In this document: positions 15,252 through 23,929 of the stretch, in pieces
Position numbering within the stretch: position 1 is the first letter of the stretch
How the letters are laid out: the number at the start of each line of letters is the position of its first letter
Origin: Streptomyces exfoliatus
GTDB taxonomy: Bacteria; Actinomycetota; Actinomycetes; Streptomycetales; Streptomycetaceae
DNA length: 64,000 nucleotides
Assembly: GCF_000725545.1 (NCBI RefSeq)
Contig: NZ_JNZP01000007.1
Location: 1-64,000, forward strand
Direction of reading: 5' to 3'
The notes under the pieces: model-generated
Seen by the model: the letters and a program-made list of their open reading frames with translations, nothing else
Databases searched by the model: none
What the model was told of the DNA's origin: nothing
Position numbers and translations under genes: made by a program

Positions 15252-15919
15252 CCGGAGTCCCGGCATCCGCGACGGGCGAGACCGGGAGGCCGGCGCCCCG
15301 CGGCAAGCTGGGCGCGGCGGCCGTCAACCAGGCCAGCCTGTGGAACATCGCGAACATCCTCACCATGATCCGGCTGGTACTCGTGCCGGGGTTCGTGCTG
15401 CTGCTCTTCCAGGACGGCGGCCACGACCCCGCCTGGCGCGCCTGGGCATGGGCGGCGTTCGCCGTCGCCATGATCACGGACGTCTTCGACGGGCACCTCG
15501 CCCGTGCGTACAATCTGGTCACGGACTTCGGGAAGATCGCCGACCCGATCGCCGACAAGGCGATCATGGCGGCCGGACTCATCTCCCTGTCCGTCCTCGG
15601 GGACCTGCCCTGGTGGGTCACCGGGGTCATCCTGGCCCGTGAACTGGGGATCACCCTGATGCGGTTCTGGGTGATCCGGCACGGGATCATCCCCGCCAGC
15701 CGCGGCGGCAAGATGAAGACGCTGGCCCAGGGCACGGCGGTCGGCATGTACGTGCTGATGCTCACCGGCCCCCTGGCCACCCTGCGCTTCTGGGTGATGG
15801 CGGTGGCCGTCGTGCTGACGGTCGTCACCGGGCTGGACTACGTACGACAGGCGGTCGTGCTGCGCCGCCAGGGGCTCGCCGAGGAGCGCGCGGCGCGGTC
15901 GGAGACGGCGACGCGATGA
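15248..15919 (+). CDS. pgsA: CDP-diacylglycerol-glycerol-3-phosphate 3-phosphatidyltransferase
   Basis: 223-residue membrane enzyme making phosphatidylglycerophosphate, the committed step to phosphatidylglycerol and cardiolipin. The CDP-alcohol phosphotransferase motif D-G-x2-A-R-x8-G-x3-D-x3-D is intact (DGHLAR ... [10 protein letters not shown], about residues 88-110) and several hydrophobic helices follow. The ATG at 15248 overlaps the rimO stop and is served by GAGGAGG 7-8 nt upstream. A related CDP-alcohol phosphotransferase substrate cannot be fully excluded from motifs alone. Confidence 0.9.
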   Translation: MTGVPASATGETGRPAPRGKLGAAAVNQASLWNIANILTMIRLVLVPGFVLLLFQDGGHDPAWRAWAWAAFAVAMITDVFDGHLARAYNLVTDFGKIADPIADKAIMAAGLISLSVLGDLPWWVTGVILARELGITLMRFWVIRHGIIPASRGGKMKTLAQGTAVGMYVLMLTGPLATLRFWVMAVAVVLTVVTGLDYVRQAVVLRRQGLAEERAARSETATR

Positions 15920-16437
15920 CCGAGGCCGCCCGGGTGCTGGCACTGCTGGCGGAGCGTGGTCACACGCTGGCCGTCGCCGAGTCGCTCACGGGTGGTCTGG
16001 TGGCCGCCGAGCTGACCGGTGTGCCGGGAGCCTCGGCCGCCTTCCGGGGGTCCGTCACGGCCTACGCCACGGCCCTCAAGCGGGAGCTGCTCGGCGTCGA
16101 CGGGGGCCTCCTCGCGGAGCGCGGGGCGGTTGACCCGGAGGTCGCGCTGCAGATGGCGGCCGGTGTACGGGACCGGCTCGGCGCCGACTGGGGGATGTCG
16201 ACGACCGGGGTGGCGGGGCCCGACCCGCAGGACGGACAGGCGGTCGGGACCGTCTACGTGGCGGTCGCGGGACCGGCCGCGACAGGCGCCGGCGCGGGGA
16301 AAGTGGTCTCGTTGAGGTTGAACGGCGCCCGTGCGGAAATCCGTAGAGAGAGTGTACGGAGCGTGCTGGAACTGCTCCTTGAGGAACTCTCGGGAAATGC
16401 GCGGGCACAGGATACGGAACACAACGGGGGGAATTGA
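15916..16437 (+). CDS. cinA: CinA C-terminal family protein (nicotinamide-nucleotide amidase type)
   Basis: 173 residues, equal to the stand-alone C-terminal CinA domain (PncC), which deamidates NMN to NaMN in pyridine nucleotide salvage. Family motifs are present: AESLTGGLVA near residue 20, GSVTAYA, MSTTGVAGPDPQDG and GTVYVA. The N-terminal MoCF-type CinA domain is absent. It overlaps pgsA by 4 nt, so rimO, pgsA and cinA form one operon. The rimO-pgsA-cinA-clgR order is common in actinobacteria. Confidence 0.88.
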   Translation: MTEAARVLALLAERGHTLAVAESLTGGLVAAELTGVPGASAAFRGSVTAYATALKRELLGVDGGLLAERGAVDPEVALQMAAGVRDRLGADWGMSTTGVAGPDPQDGQAVGTVYVAVAGPAATGAGAGKVVSLRLNGARAEIRRESVRSVLELLLEELSGNARAQDTEHNGGN

Positions 16438-16546
16438 TGTTTGCAGCCCTGAGTGAACACGACATCGCTCCCCGCACGGCCGCAGCGCGAGGCGGTACGG
16501 TGGGGCGTGAAGGATGCGGCTACGCGGTCCGAGGAGGGAGCCACCG

Positions 16547-16930
16547 ATGATTCTGCTCCGTCGCCTGTTGGGTGACGTGCTGCGTCGGCAGCGCCAGCGC
16601 CAAGGCCGTACTCTGCGCGAAGTCTCCTCGTCCGCCCGAGTCTCGCTCGGCTATCTCTCCGAGGTGGAGCGGGGGCAGAAGGAGGCTTCCTCCGAGCTGC
16701 TCTCCGCGATCTGCGACGCGCTGGACGTACGGATGTCCGAGCTCATGCGTGAAGTGAGCGACGAACTGTCACTGGCCGAACTGGCCGAGTCGGCACGGGC
16801 GAGCGAACCGGTGCCGACGCCGGTGCGCCCGATGCTCAACTCGGTGTCGGTGACGTCGGTGGCTGGTGTGCCCACCGGGCGGGTGACCATCAAGGCGCCC
16901 GCGGAAGCGGTGGACGTCGTCGCCGCCTGA
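16547..16930 (+). CDS. clgR: Clp gene regulator ClgR, XRE-family activator
   Basis: 127 residues with an N-terminal XRE helix-turn-helix (about residues 10-65: [20 protein letters not shown]). In Streptomyces ClgR activates clpP1P2, clpC, lon and itself. The C-terminus ends in Val-Val-Ala-Ala; the two terminal alanines of ClgR are known to mark it for ClpP degradation, so the feedback degron appears intact. The position behind pgsA-cinA is the conserved one. ATG at 16547 has GAGGAGG 9 nt upstream. I did not find a clear ClgR operator (GTTCGC-N5-GCG type) in the 110-nt gap upstream. Confidence 0.9.
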   Translation: MILLRRLLGDVLRRQRQRQGRTLREVSSSARVSLGYLSEVERGQKEASSELLSAICDALDVRMSELMREVSDELSLAELAESARASEPVPTPVRPMLNSVSVTSVAGVPTGRVTIKAPAEAVDVVAA

Positions 16931-16943
16931 CCGAAGTGGGGCG

Positions 16944-16989
16944 AAGCCCCGGTCGGTGCCTCTTGGTGAGGCGCTGACCGGGGCTTTTC
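16944..16989 (+). terminator. Rho-independent terminator of clgR
   Basis: AGCCCCGGTC ... GACCGGGGCT long stem with an inner GCCTC/GAGGC extension and TTGGT loop, followed by TTTT. It lies 13 nt beyond the clgR stop. Confidence 0.92.
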
Positions 16990-17053
16990 TTCGTTCTCGG
17001 TGACTTGTATCTCCTTTGTTCTCTCTTTTGTTGCTTTTGGGCTTCATTGTCTG
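16986..17053. other. Pyrimidine-rich, low-GC stretch
   Basis: About 65 bases composed mostly of T and C on the plus strand (CTCCTTTGTTCTCTCTTTTG and similar), strikingly low in GC for this genome. No gene was recognised in it on either strand. It separates the clgR terminator from the small membrane gene. Confidence 0.5.
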
Positions 17054-17184
17054 AGATGCCGGGGTCCGGTGTGCCGTGCCATGGTGGGGGGACGCACGAC
17101 TGGGCCGTGCGCGCCGGGTCTGCCTCCGGTGCGCCCTCCCGCAGGGTGATCCTGCCGGTCTAGCGTCGACCGCAGGAGGCGGCC

Positions 17185-17454
17185 ATGGTACGGCGACGGG
17201 TTACGCCGGCGACGCTCGCGCTGGTCGCGATCGGGCTGGCGGCCGGGGGGCTCTGGTGGTGGGCGGTGCTGCGCCTGCTCCTCGCGCCCGGGGAGACCGG
17301 TCCCGTCGAGGGTGCGGTGGCCGCGGGGGGCTGGGGGCTGAGCCTGCTGCCGGTGCACGTGGCCGCCGCGGCGCGGCGGCCGGGCGGGCTCGGGCGGCGC
17401 GTCACCAGGGCATCGCGACGCCGCCGTTGGGGCGCAGGATCTGGCCTGTCGTGA
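17185..17454 (+). CDS. Small membrane protein of unknown function
   Basis: 89 residues with two hydrophobic segments (about residues 9-34, LALVAIGLAAGGLWWWAVLR, and about 45-62), then a basic tail. I do not recognise a family. Support is moderate: AGGAGG 5 nt before the ATG, a TAGCGT -10-like element at 17161-17166, and a position between clgR and the SDR gene. Its last 53 nt overlap the 3' end of the convergent SDR gene, which is unusual, and the Arg-rich tail (RASRRRRWG) may reflect antisense composition; the true end could be affected by a sequence error. Confidence 0.5.
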   Translation: MVRRRVTPATLALVAIGLAAGGLWWWAVLRLLLAPGETGPVEGAVAAGGWGLSLLPVHVAAAARRPGGLGRRVTRASRRRRWGAGSGLS

Positions 17455-18169
17455 ACGCGGAGGCGTCCGACGCGAGGTGCAGGACCGCGTGCGCGATGTC
17501 CTGTGCCTCTCCGACCCGGCCCAGCGGCGAGTGGCGGATCATCGCGGCTTCCGCCTGCTGCTGAGCGGCCGGCTCATGGCGGTCCGTCATGGGGGTGCGG
17601 ATCCAGCCCGGGGCGACCGCGTTGACCCGTATGCCGTACCGGCCGGCCTCCGTCGCCAGCGTCTTCGTCAGCTGGACCACGGCCGCCTTGGTGACGCTGT
17701 AGCAGAGCAGCCCGGGGCTCGGGGTGTCCATCGCGCCCGAGGCCATCGTGACGATGGAACCCTGGACGCCCGCGGCGATCATCGAGCGGGCCGCCTCCTG
17801 GCACGCGTAGAGCACGCCCTTGAAATTGACGGCGAGGACGCGGTCGAGGTCCTCGTCGCGGGTCTCCAGGACCGAACTCGTGTGCATGATCCCGGCGACC
17901 GCGGCCATGACGTGGAGGGGGCCCGCGGCGCGGACGGCGGCGGCGAGGGCGGTGCGGTCGGTGACGTCGAGGGTGTGCGGGTGGGCGGTACCGCCCTCGC
18001 GCGCGGTCATGGCCACGGTGTCCAGGAGGCCTGCCTCGTCCCGGTCCGCGCAGTGCACGGTGGCACCGGCCTGGGCGAGGAGGACGGCCGTCGCGCGGCC
18101 GATGCCGCTCGCGGCGCCGGTGACGAACGCGGTGCGGCCGGTGAGGTCGTACGCGGGGAGTGTCGTCAT
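17402..18169 (-). CDS. Short-chain dehydrogenase/reductase
   Basis: 255-residue classical SDR using NAD(P)(H). The Rossmann motif TGAASGIG is at residues 17-24, and catalytic Ser144, Tyr157 and Lys161 (YSVTK) are in place; NFKG at about 115 fits the structural Asn. An Asp-Arg-Asp after the second strand (CADRDEA) suggests NAD(H) preference. Substrate unknown. The promoter is well formed (see 18176-18205) and lies against the nei stop, so this gene is separately transcribed. Its 3' end overlaps the small membrane gene on the other strand. Confidence 0.88.
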   Translation of the reverse strand: MTTLPAYDLTGRTAFVTGAASGIGRATAVLLAQAGATVHCADRDEAGLLDTVAMTAREGGTAHPHTLDVTDRTALAAAVRAAGPLHVMAAVAGIMHTSSVLETRDEDLDRVLAVNFKGVLYACQEAARSMIAAGVQGSIVTMASGAMDTPSPGLLCYSVTKAAVVQLTKTLATEAGRYGIRVNAVAPGWIRTPMTDRHEPAAQQQAEAAMIRHSPLGRVGEAQDIAHAVLHLASDASAFTTGQILRPNGGVAMPW

Positions 18170-18175
18170 GTCCGG

Positions 18176-18205
18176 ACGGTACGACCGGATCTGACGGCCC
18201 GTCAA
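18176..18205 (-). promoter_or_regulatory. Promoter of the SDR gene, leaderless type
   Basis: On the minus strand: TTGACG (-35, 18205-18200), 18-nt spacer, TACCGT (-10, 18181-18176), then 6 nt to the ATG at 18169. No Shine-Dalgarno. The -35 overlaps the last codons of nei. Confidence 0.7.
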
Positions 18206-19053
18206 TTGGCGGGACGGTGGTCGCGGCTGCCCTTCCCGTCGTCGGCGGGGGGCATGGGGTCCGTCGTGTCGGTGGGGCCGTGCTGGCAGCCTGGGCACCA
18301 GTACGTGATCCGGTCGCCGAGTTCCGCCTTGCGGATCGGGGCGCCGCAGCGCAGACAGGCATGCCCCGCGCGGCCGTAGACGTGCAGAGGGGTGCCGGGG
18401 CGGCGCGTGGTGGTGGTGCGCCGGTCGGGGCGGTCCTTGTTCGCCTCCAGGAGGCGGCGGGCCGTCACGACCAGGCGGGCGGGCACGCCCGGGGCGAGCT
18501 CGCCGACCGGCAGCCAGGGCGTGACGCCGGCGAGGAAGGCCAGCTCCGACTTGTACACGTTGCCGATGCCGGCCAGGTTCCGCTGGTCGAGCAGGGCCTC
18601 GCCGAGCGACCTGGCCGGGTCGGCGGCCAGTCGGCGCTCCGCCTCCTCGGGGTCCCAGTCGGGGCCGAGCAGATCCGGGCCGAGATGGCCCACCACACGG
18701 GACTCCTCCGCGGTACGGATCAGCTCCAGGACCGGGAGCCGGTAGCCGTACGCCGTGGACTCCTCGTTTCCGAGGATCGCCCGGATCTGGTGGTCGGGGC
18801 CCCCGCGCGGGCGCTCCCCGGTGGCGTACACCCGCCATGCGCCGTCCATCCGCAGATGCGAGTGGAGGGTGAGGCCGCCGTCGATCCGGGCGAGGAGGTG
18901 CTTGCCGCGCGGAGTGACGTCGAGGAGCGTCCGGCCGGTGAGGTCGGCCGTGGCGAACCTGGGCACGCGGAGGTCCGCGCGGGTGAGGGTCCGACCGGCC
19001 AGCGCGGTGTGCAGACGGCGGGCGGTCTGCCAGATGGTGTCGCCTTCGGGCAC
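18202..19053 (-). CDS. nei: Nei/Fpg-family DNA glycosylase (Nei-type)
   Basis: 283-residue base-excision repair enzyme. The N-terminal Pro2-Glu3 catalytic pair (MPEGDTIW) begins the protein, with Lys at RGKHLL. The helix-two-turn-helix region (LDQRNLAGIGNVYKSE) and a C-terminal zinc finger (CLRCGAPIRK ... YWCPGC) are intact. MPEGDT rather than MPELPE places it with Nei (oxidised pyrimidines) instead of Fpg/MutM. GTG start at 19053. It follows lhr on the same strand with a 110-nt gap, so two repair genes are neighbours. Confidence 0.9.
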   Translation of the reverse strand: MPEGDTIWQTARRLHTALAGRTLTRADLRVPRFATADLTGRTLLDVTPRGKHLLARIDGGLTLHSHLRMDGAWRVYATGERPRGGPDHQIRAILGNEESTAYGYRLPVLELIRTAEESRVVGHLGPDLLGPDWDPEEAERRLAADPARSLGEALLDQRNLAGIGNVYKSELAFLAGVTPWLPVGELAPGVPARLVVTARRLLEANKDRPDRRTTTTRRPGTPLHVYGRAGHACLRCGAPIRKAELGDRITYWCPGCQHGPTDTTDPMPPADDGKGSRDHRPAN

Positions 19054-19163
19054 GGTTCCATGATGCCCGGGAGGGGAGGGTGGGGGCGGTTGTGGTCTGT
19101 GGGTGTGGCGTGAGGGGTGGGCAGGCCCTGGGGTCTTTCGTTTGGATCAGGGCCGGACACGAC

Positions 19164-22100
19164 CTAGGCGCGGAGGCGGAGGCCTCTCGGGGTGGCCAGG
19201 AAGCCCGCCGCTTCCAGGGGGCGGGCCAGGGGGGACGTCAGGGACGTCGTGCCGTTGATCCGTTCCACCGTGACCGTGCCCAGGGCGCCCGCGCGGGCGG
19301 ACGCGGCCAGCGCCTCCGCCGCCGCCGTCAGGGCGGGGTCGTCCGGCTCGGTCGGCCAGCACAGGAGCGTCTTGCCGCCGCGCTCCATGTACAGCGTGAG
19401 CTCGCCGTCGACCAAAACCACCAGTGCGCCGGCCTTGCGCCCCGGCTTGTGCCCCGCGCCGGTCGGCGGCTCCGGCCAGGACAGGGCCGCCCCGTACGCG
19501 CTCGCGGGATCCGCCGCCGCCAAAACCAGCGCGCGCGGGCCTGCCGCCGCCTCCACGCCCCGGTCGCGGGCGGTCGCCGCGGCACGCAGCCGGTCCACCG
19601 CCCCGTCCATCGCGAACTGGGCCGCGCCGAGCCCCTCCACGACATAGCCGCGGCGGGCCTGGCCGCTGTCCTCGAAGGCGGCCAGGATGCGGTACGTGGC
19701 CGAGAAACCTCCCTGCACGCCCTCGGCGGCCACCGCGCCCCGGGTGACCACTCCGTGCCGGTCCAGGAGGGTGCGCGCCAGGGCGTGCGCCCGGTGCGTC
19801 GGCTCCGGTTCGAGCGGGGGCAGCAGCGACCATCGGCCCGAGACCGTGGGCGGGCCCGTGCGGGATGCGGGGCGGGCGGCCGCCGTCAGCGTGCCGTACC
19901 GGCCGCGGGGGACCGTGCGCCGGGCGCGGTGGGCGGTGGACCCGGCCGTGCGGCCCGAGCCGAGGAGCGAGCGCAGCGGAGCCAGGGTGTCGTTGGTGAG
20001 CCGGCCCGACCAGGCCAGGTCCCAGAGGGCGTCGGCGAGCTGGGGATCGGTGGCGTCCGGGTGGGTGGTGGCCCGGACCTGGTCGGCGATCTGGCGGAAG
20101 AACAGGCCGTACCCGCCGGAGAGGGTCGTCAGCAGCGACTCGTGCACCGCGGACAGCTCCAGCGGATGCGGCGGCGGCAGGAGCAGCGGTGCCGTGTCCG
20201 CGAGGTACAGAGACACCCAGCCGTCCTTCCCGGGCAGGGACCCGGCGCCCGCCCAGAGGACTTCGCCGGTGGTCGTCAGCTCGTCGAGAAGCGCCGGGGT
20301 GTAGTCGCGGACCCGCGACGGCAGGATCAGCTTCTCCAGGGCCGAGGCCGGGACGGCCGCGCCCTGGAGCTGCTCGATCGCGCGGGCGAGGCCGTCGATG
20401 CCGCGCAGGCTGTTGCTGCCCAGGTGCTGCCACTGCGGCAGGAAGGTGGCGAGCGCCGTCGGGGGCACCGGCTCCAGCTCGTGGCGCAGGGCCGCGAGGG
20501 AGCGACGACGCAGCCGGCGGAGGACGGTCGCGTCGCACCACTCCTGGCCGATGCCGGAGGGATGGAACTCGCCCTGGACGACCCGGCCGGAAGCGGCCAG
20601 CCGCTGGAGTGCCCCGTCGGTGACGGCCGCGCCGAGGCCGAAGCGGGCGGCGGCCTGGGAGGAGGTGAACGGGCCGTGCGTGCGCGCGTACCGCGCGAGC
20701 AGATCGCCGAGCGGGTCCTTGACCGGCTCGGTGAAGGCCTCGGGCACACCGACCGGCAGGGCCGTGCCCAGGGCGTCCCGGAGCCTGCCCGCGTCCTCGA
20801 TGGCCGACCAGTGCTCCCGGCCCCCGATCCGCACCCGGATCGCGCGGCGCGCGGCCCCGAGGTCGGGCGCCCAGCCGGCCTCGGCACCGCGCTCGACGAG
20901 CTCGGCGTCGGTGAGCGGGCCCAGGACCCGCAGCAGGTCGGCGACGCCCTCCGCGTCCTTGATCCGCCGGTCCTCGGTCAGCCACTGGAGCTCCCGCTCC
21001 AGCTCGGTCAGGACCTCCGGGTCGAGCAGCTCGCGCAGCTCCGCCTGGCCGAGCAGCTCCGCGAGCAGCCGCGAGTCCAGGGACAGCGCCGCCGCCCGCC
21101 GCTCGGCGAGCGGGGAGTCGCCCTCGTACAGGAACTGCGCCACGTAGCCGAAGAGCAGGGAGCGGGCGAAGGGGGAGGGCTCCTGGGTGGTGACCTCGAC
21201 CAGGCGGACCCGGCGGGCCTCGATGTCCCCCATCAGCTCCGTCAGACCGGGGAGGTCGAAGACGTCCTGGAGGCACTCGCGGACGGCTTCCAGGACGATC
21301 GGGAACGAGCCGAACTCGCTCGCCACCTGCAGGAGCTGGGCCGCGCGCTGCCGCTGCTGCCAGAGCGGGGTGCGCTTGCCGGGGTTCCGCTTGGGCAGCA
21401 GCAGGGCGCGCGCGGCGCACTCGCGGAAACGGGACGCGAACAGCGCGGAGCCGCCCACCTGGTCGGTGACGATCTGCCCGATCTCGCCCTTGTCGAAGAG
21501 CGCGTCGGCCGCGCCGACGGGCGCCTTGTCGGCGTCGTACGTCGTGTCCAGGTGCCGGCTCGGGTCGACCGGTTCGTGGTCGAGGAGGTCCAGGCCCATG
21601 TCCAGGCCCATCAGGTCGGCGTCCGGGAGGCGCAGCACGATGCCGTCGTCCGCGTGCATCACCTGCGCGTCCATGCCGTACCGCTCGGCGAGCCGCGCGC
21701 CGAGCGCGAGAGCCCAGGGGGCGTGCACCTGCGCACCGAACGGCGAGTGGATGACGACCCGCCAGTCCCCGAGCTCGTCCCGGAAACGCTCGACCAGGAT
21801 CGTCCGGTCGTCCGGCACGTGTCCGCAGGCCTCGCGCTGCTCCTTGAGGTACGCCAGGACGTTGTCGGAGGCCCAGGCGTCCAGGCCCGCGGCGAGCAGC
21901 CGCAGTCGCGCGTCCTCGTCGGCGAGTGCGCCGACCTCGCGGAGGAACGCCCCCACGGCACGGCCCAGTTCGAGCGGGCGGCCCAGCTGGTCGCCCTTCC
22001 AGAACGGCAGCCTGCCCGGAACGCCGGGCGCGGGGGAGACGAGCACTCGGTCCCGGGTGATGTCCTCGATCCGCCACGAGGTGGTGCCCAGCGTGAACAC

Positions 22101-23813
22101 GTCGCCGACCCGCGACTCGTACACCATCTCCTCGTCGAGCTCTCCGACCCTGCCCCCGCCCTTCTTGGGGTCCGAGCCCGCGAGGAACACGCCGAACAGG
22201 CCCCGGTCGGGGATCGTGCCGCCGGAGGTGACGGCGAGCCGCTGCGCGCCCGGCCGCCCCGTGACCGTCCCGGCGACCCGGTCCCAGACCACGCGGGGGC
22301 GCAGCTCGGCGAAGGCGTCCGAGGGGTAGCGGCCCGCGAGCATGTCGAGCACGCCCGTGAACGCCGACTCGGGCAGCGAGGAGAAGGGCGCCGCCCGGCG
22401 CACCAGGGCGAGGAGGTCGTCCACCTGCCAGGTGTCGAGCGCGACGATGGCGACGAGCTGCTGCGCCAGGACGTCCAGCGGATTGGCGGGGATCCGCATC
22501 GACTCGATCGCCCCCGAGCGCATCCGCTCGGTGACCACGGCGGCCTGCACCAGGTCGCCGCGGTACTTCGGGAAGACGACGCCCGTCGACACCGCGCCCA
22601 CCTGATGCCCCGCGCGGCCCACGCGCTGGAGTCCGGAGGCGACCGACGGCGGCGACTCGACCTGCACGACGAGGTCGACGGCGCCCATGTCGATGCCCAG
22701 TTCCAGGCTGGAGGTGGCCACCACGGCGGGCAGCCGGCCGGCCTTCAGGTCCTCCTCCACCTGGGCGCGCTGCTCCTTCGACACCGAGCCGTGGTGGGCG
22801 CGGGCGAGCAGTGCGGGGACCCCCTGCGCGGACCCCGACTGGGCCATGATCTCGGCCGGGGAGGCCGTGTCGGGAAGGGGTTCGCCGGTCGCCCGCTCGT
22901 ACGCGATCTCGTTGAGCCGGTTGCACAGGCGCTCGGCGAGACGCCGGGAGTTGGCGAAGACGATCGTGGAGCGGTGCGCCTGGACGAGATCGGCGATCCG
23001 CTCCTCGACGTGCGGCCAGATCGACGGCTTGTCGCCGCCGTCCTTGCCCTCGGAGGCCGGGGAGCCGCCCAGCTCGCCCATGTCCTCGACGGGGACGACG
23101 ACGGAGAGGTCGAACTCCTTCCCCGACGGCGGCTGGACGATCTCCACGGCGCGCCCCGGGGACAGATAGCGGGCCACCTCGTCCACCGGGCGGACCGTCG
23201 CCGACAGGCCGATCCGGCGCGCGGGGCGGGGCAGCAGCTCGTCGAGCCGCTCCAGGGACAGGGCCAGATGCGCGCCCCGCTTGGTGCTCGCGACCGCGTG
23301 GACCTCGTCCAGGATGACCGTCTCCACGCCCGCCAGGGCCTCGCGGGTGGCGGAGGTGAGCATCAGGAACAGCGACTCGGGCGTGGTGATCAGGATGTCC
23401 GGCGGCCGGGTCGCGAGCGACCGGCGCTCGGCGGCCGGCGTGTCACCGGAACGGATGCCGACCCGCACGTCCGGCTCGGGCAGCCCTAGCCGCACCGACT
23501 CCTGCCGGATGCCGGTCAGCGGCGAGCGAAGGTTCCGCTCGACGTCCACGGCGAGCGCCTTCAGCGGTGACACGTACAGCACGCGGCAGCGCTTCTTCGG
23601 CTCGGCCGGAGGGGGCGAGGAGGCGAGTCGGTCCAGGGAGGCGAGGAAGGCGGCCAGTGTCTTGCCCGAGCCGGTCGGGGCGACGACGAGCACGTCGGAG
23701 CCCGCGCCGATGGCCCGCCAGGCACCCTCCTGCGCCGCCGTGGGCGCGGTGAAGGCCCCGGTGAACCAACCACGGGTCGCGGGGGAGAACGAGTCGAGCG
23801 CGGACCTGACCAT
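19164..23813 (-). CDS. lhr: Large DEAD/DEAH helicase Lhr
   Basis: 1549-residue ATP-dependent helicase of the Lhr family, which unwinds 3'-tailed DNA and DNA-RNA hybrids and is DNA-damage inducible in mycobacteria. Motif I APTGSGKT is at about residue 42, motif II ILDEVHAV, motif III LSATVRP, and motif VI QRVGRAGH. Two RecA lobes are followed by a winged helix, beta-barrel and the long C-terminal Lhr extension, matching the full-length family (about 1500). The ATG at 23813 sits exactly 7 nt after the -10 of a RecA_NDp-type promoter, which decides the start; an ATG at 23822 is the alternative. Confidence 0.92.
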   Translation of the reverse strand: MVRSALDSFSPATRGWFTGAFTAPTAAQEGAWRAIGAGSDVLVVAPTGSGKTLAAFLASLDRLASSPPPAEPKKRCRVLYVSPLKALAVDVERNLRSPLTGIRQESVRLGLPEPDVRVGIRSGDTPAAERRSLATRPPDILITTPESLFLMLTSATREALAGVETVILDEVHAVASTKRGAHLALSLERLDELLPRPARRIGLSATVRPVDEVARYLSPGRAVEIVQPPSGKEFDLSVVVPVEDMGELGGSPASEGKDGGDKPSIWPHVEERIADLVQAHRSTIVFANSRRLAERLCNRLNEIAYERATGEPLPDTASPAEIMAQSGSAQGVPALLARAHHGSVSKEQRAQVEEDLKAGRLPAVVATSSLELGIDMGAVDLVVQVESPPSVASGLQRVGRAGHQVGAVSTGVVFPKYRGDLVQAAVVTERMRSGAIESMRIPANPLDVLAQQLVAIVALDTWQVDDLLALVRRAAPFSSLPESAFTGVLDMLAGRYPSDAFAELRPRVVWDRVAGTVTGRPGAQRLAVTSGGTIPDRGLFGVFLAGSDPKKGGGRVGELDEEMVYESRVGDVFTLGTTSWRIEDITRDRVLVSPAPGVPGRLPFWKGDQLGRPLELGRAVGAFLREVGALADEDARLRLLAAGLDAWASDNVLAYLKEQREACGHVPDDRTILVERFRDELGDWRVVIHSPFGAQVHAPWALALGARLAERYGMDAQVMHADDGIVLRLPDADLMGLDMGLDLLDHEPVDPSRHLDTTYDADKAPVGAADALFDKGEIGQIVTDQVGGSALFASRFRECAARALLLPKRNPGKRTPLWQQRQRAAQLLQVASEFGSFPIVLEAVRECLQDVFDLPGLTELMGDIEARRVRLVEVTTQEPSPFARSLLFGYVAQFLYEGDSPLAERRAAALSLDSRLLAELLGQAELRELLDPEVLTELERELQWLTEDRRIKDAEGVADLLRVLGPLTDAELVERGAEAGWAPDLGAARRAIRVRIGGREHWSAIEDAGRLRDALGTALPVGVPEAFTEPVKDPLGDLLARYARTHGPFTSSQAAARFGLGAAVTDGALQRLAASGRVVQGEFHPSGIGQEWCDATVLRRLRRRSLAALRHELEPVPPTALATFLPQWQHLGSNSLRGIDGLARAIEQLQGAAVPASALEKLILPSRVRDYTPALLDELTTTGEVLWAGAGSLPGKDGWVSLYLADTAPLLLPPPHPLELSAVHESLLTTLSGGYGLFFRQIADQVRATTHPDATDPQLADALWDLAWSGRLTNDTLAPLRSLLGSGRTAGSTAHRARRTVPRGRYGTLTAAARPASRTGPPTVSGRWSLLPPLEPEPTHRAHALARTLLDRHGVVTRGAVAAEGVQGGFSATYRILAAFEDSGQARRGYVVEGLGAAQFAMDGAVDRLRAAATARDRGVEAAAGPRALVLAAADPASAYGAALSWPEPPTGAGHKPGRKAGALVVLVDGELTLYMERGGKTLLCWPTEPDDPALTAAAEALAASARAGALGTVTVERINGTTSLTSPLARPLEAAGFLATPRGLRLRA

Positions 23814-23820
23814 GCCCCCC

Positions 23821-23843
23821 ATCGTGCACCCACGCACTGACAA
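23821..23843 (-). promoter_or_regulatory. RecA_NDp-type (PafBC) DNA-damage promoter of lhr
   Basis: Minus strand: TTGTCAGTG (23843-23835), 8-nt gap, CACGAT (23826-23821), 7 nt, ATG. The remembered consensus is TTGTCRGTG-N8-TANNNT. The nine-base element and the gap are exact; the -10 has C for T at position 1. Confidence 0.75.
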
Positions 23844-23916
23844 CCGCCCGGACCTGCGCGAATCCGCTGCCGCTCGCGCTCCGGAAACGGACAGGACCGG
23901 GCCGCCGGCGCCGCCG

Positions 23917-23922
23917 TACCAT
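23917..23922 (+). promoter_or_regulatory. -10 element TACCAT of azlC (leaderless signature)
   Basis: TACCAT ends 7 nt before the GTG start of azlC, with no Shine-Dalgarno. It lies 74 nt from the lhr promoter on the opposite strand. Confidence 0.5.
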
Positions 23923-23929
23923 CGCTGAC

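Noticed and set aside
16438..16546. ClgR autoregulatory operator
   Set aside because: CGCTCCCCGCA and similar stretches do not keep the CGC-N5-GCG geometry.
19080..23489. 1469-codon plus-strand open frame opposite lhr
   Set aside because: Shadow of lhr; no domain, and the helicase motifs are intact on the minus strand.
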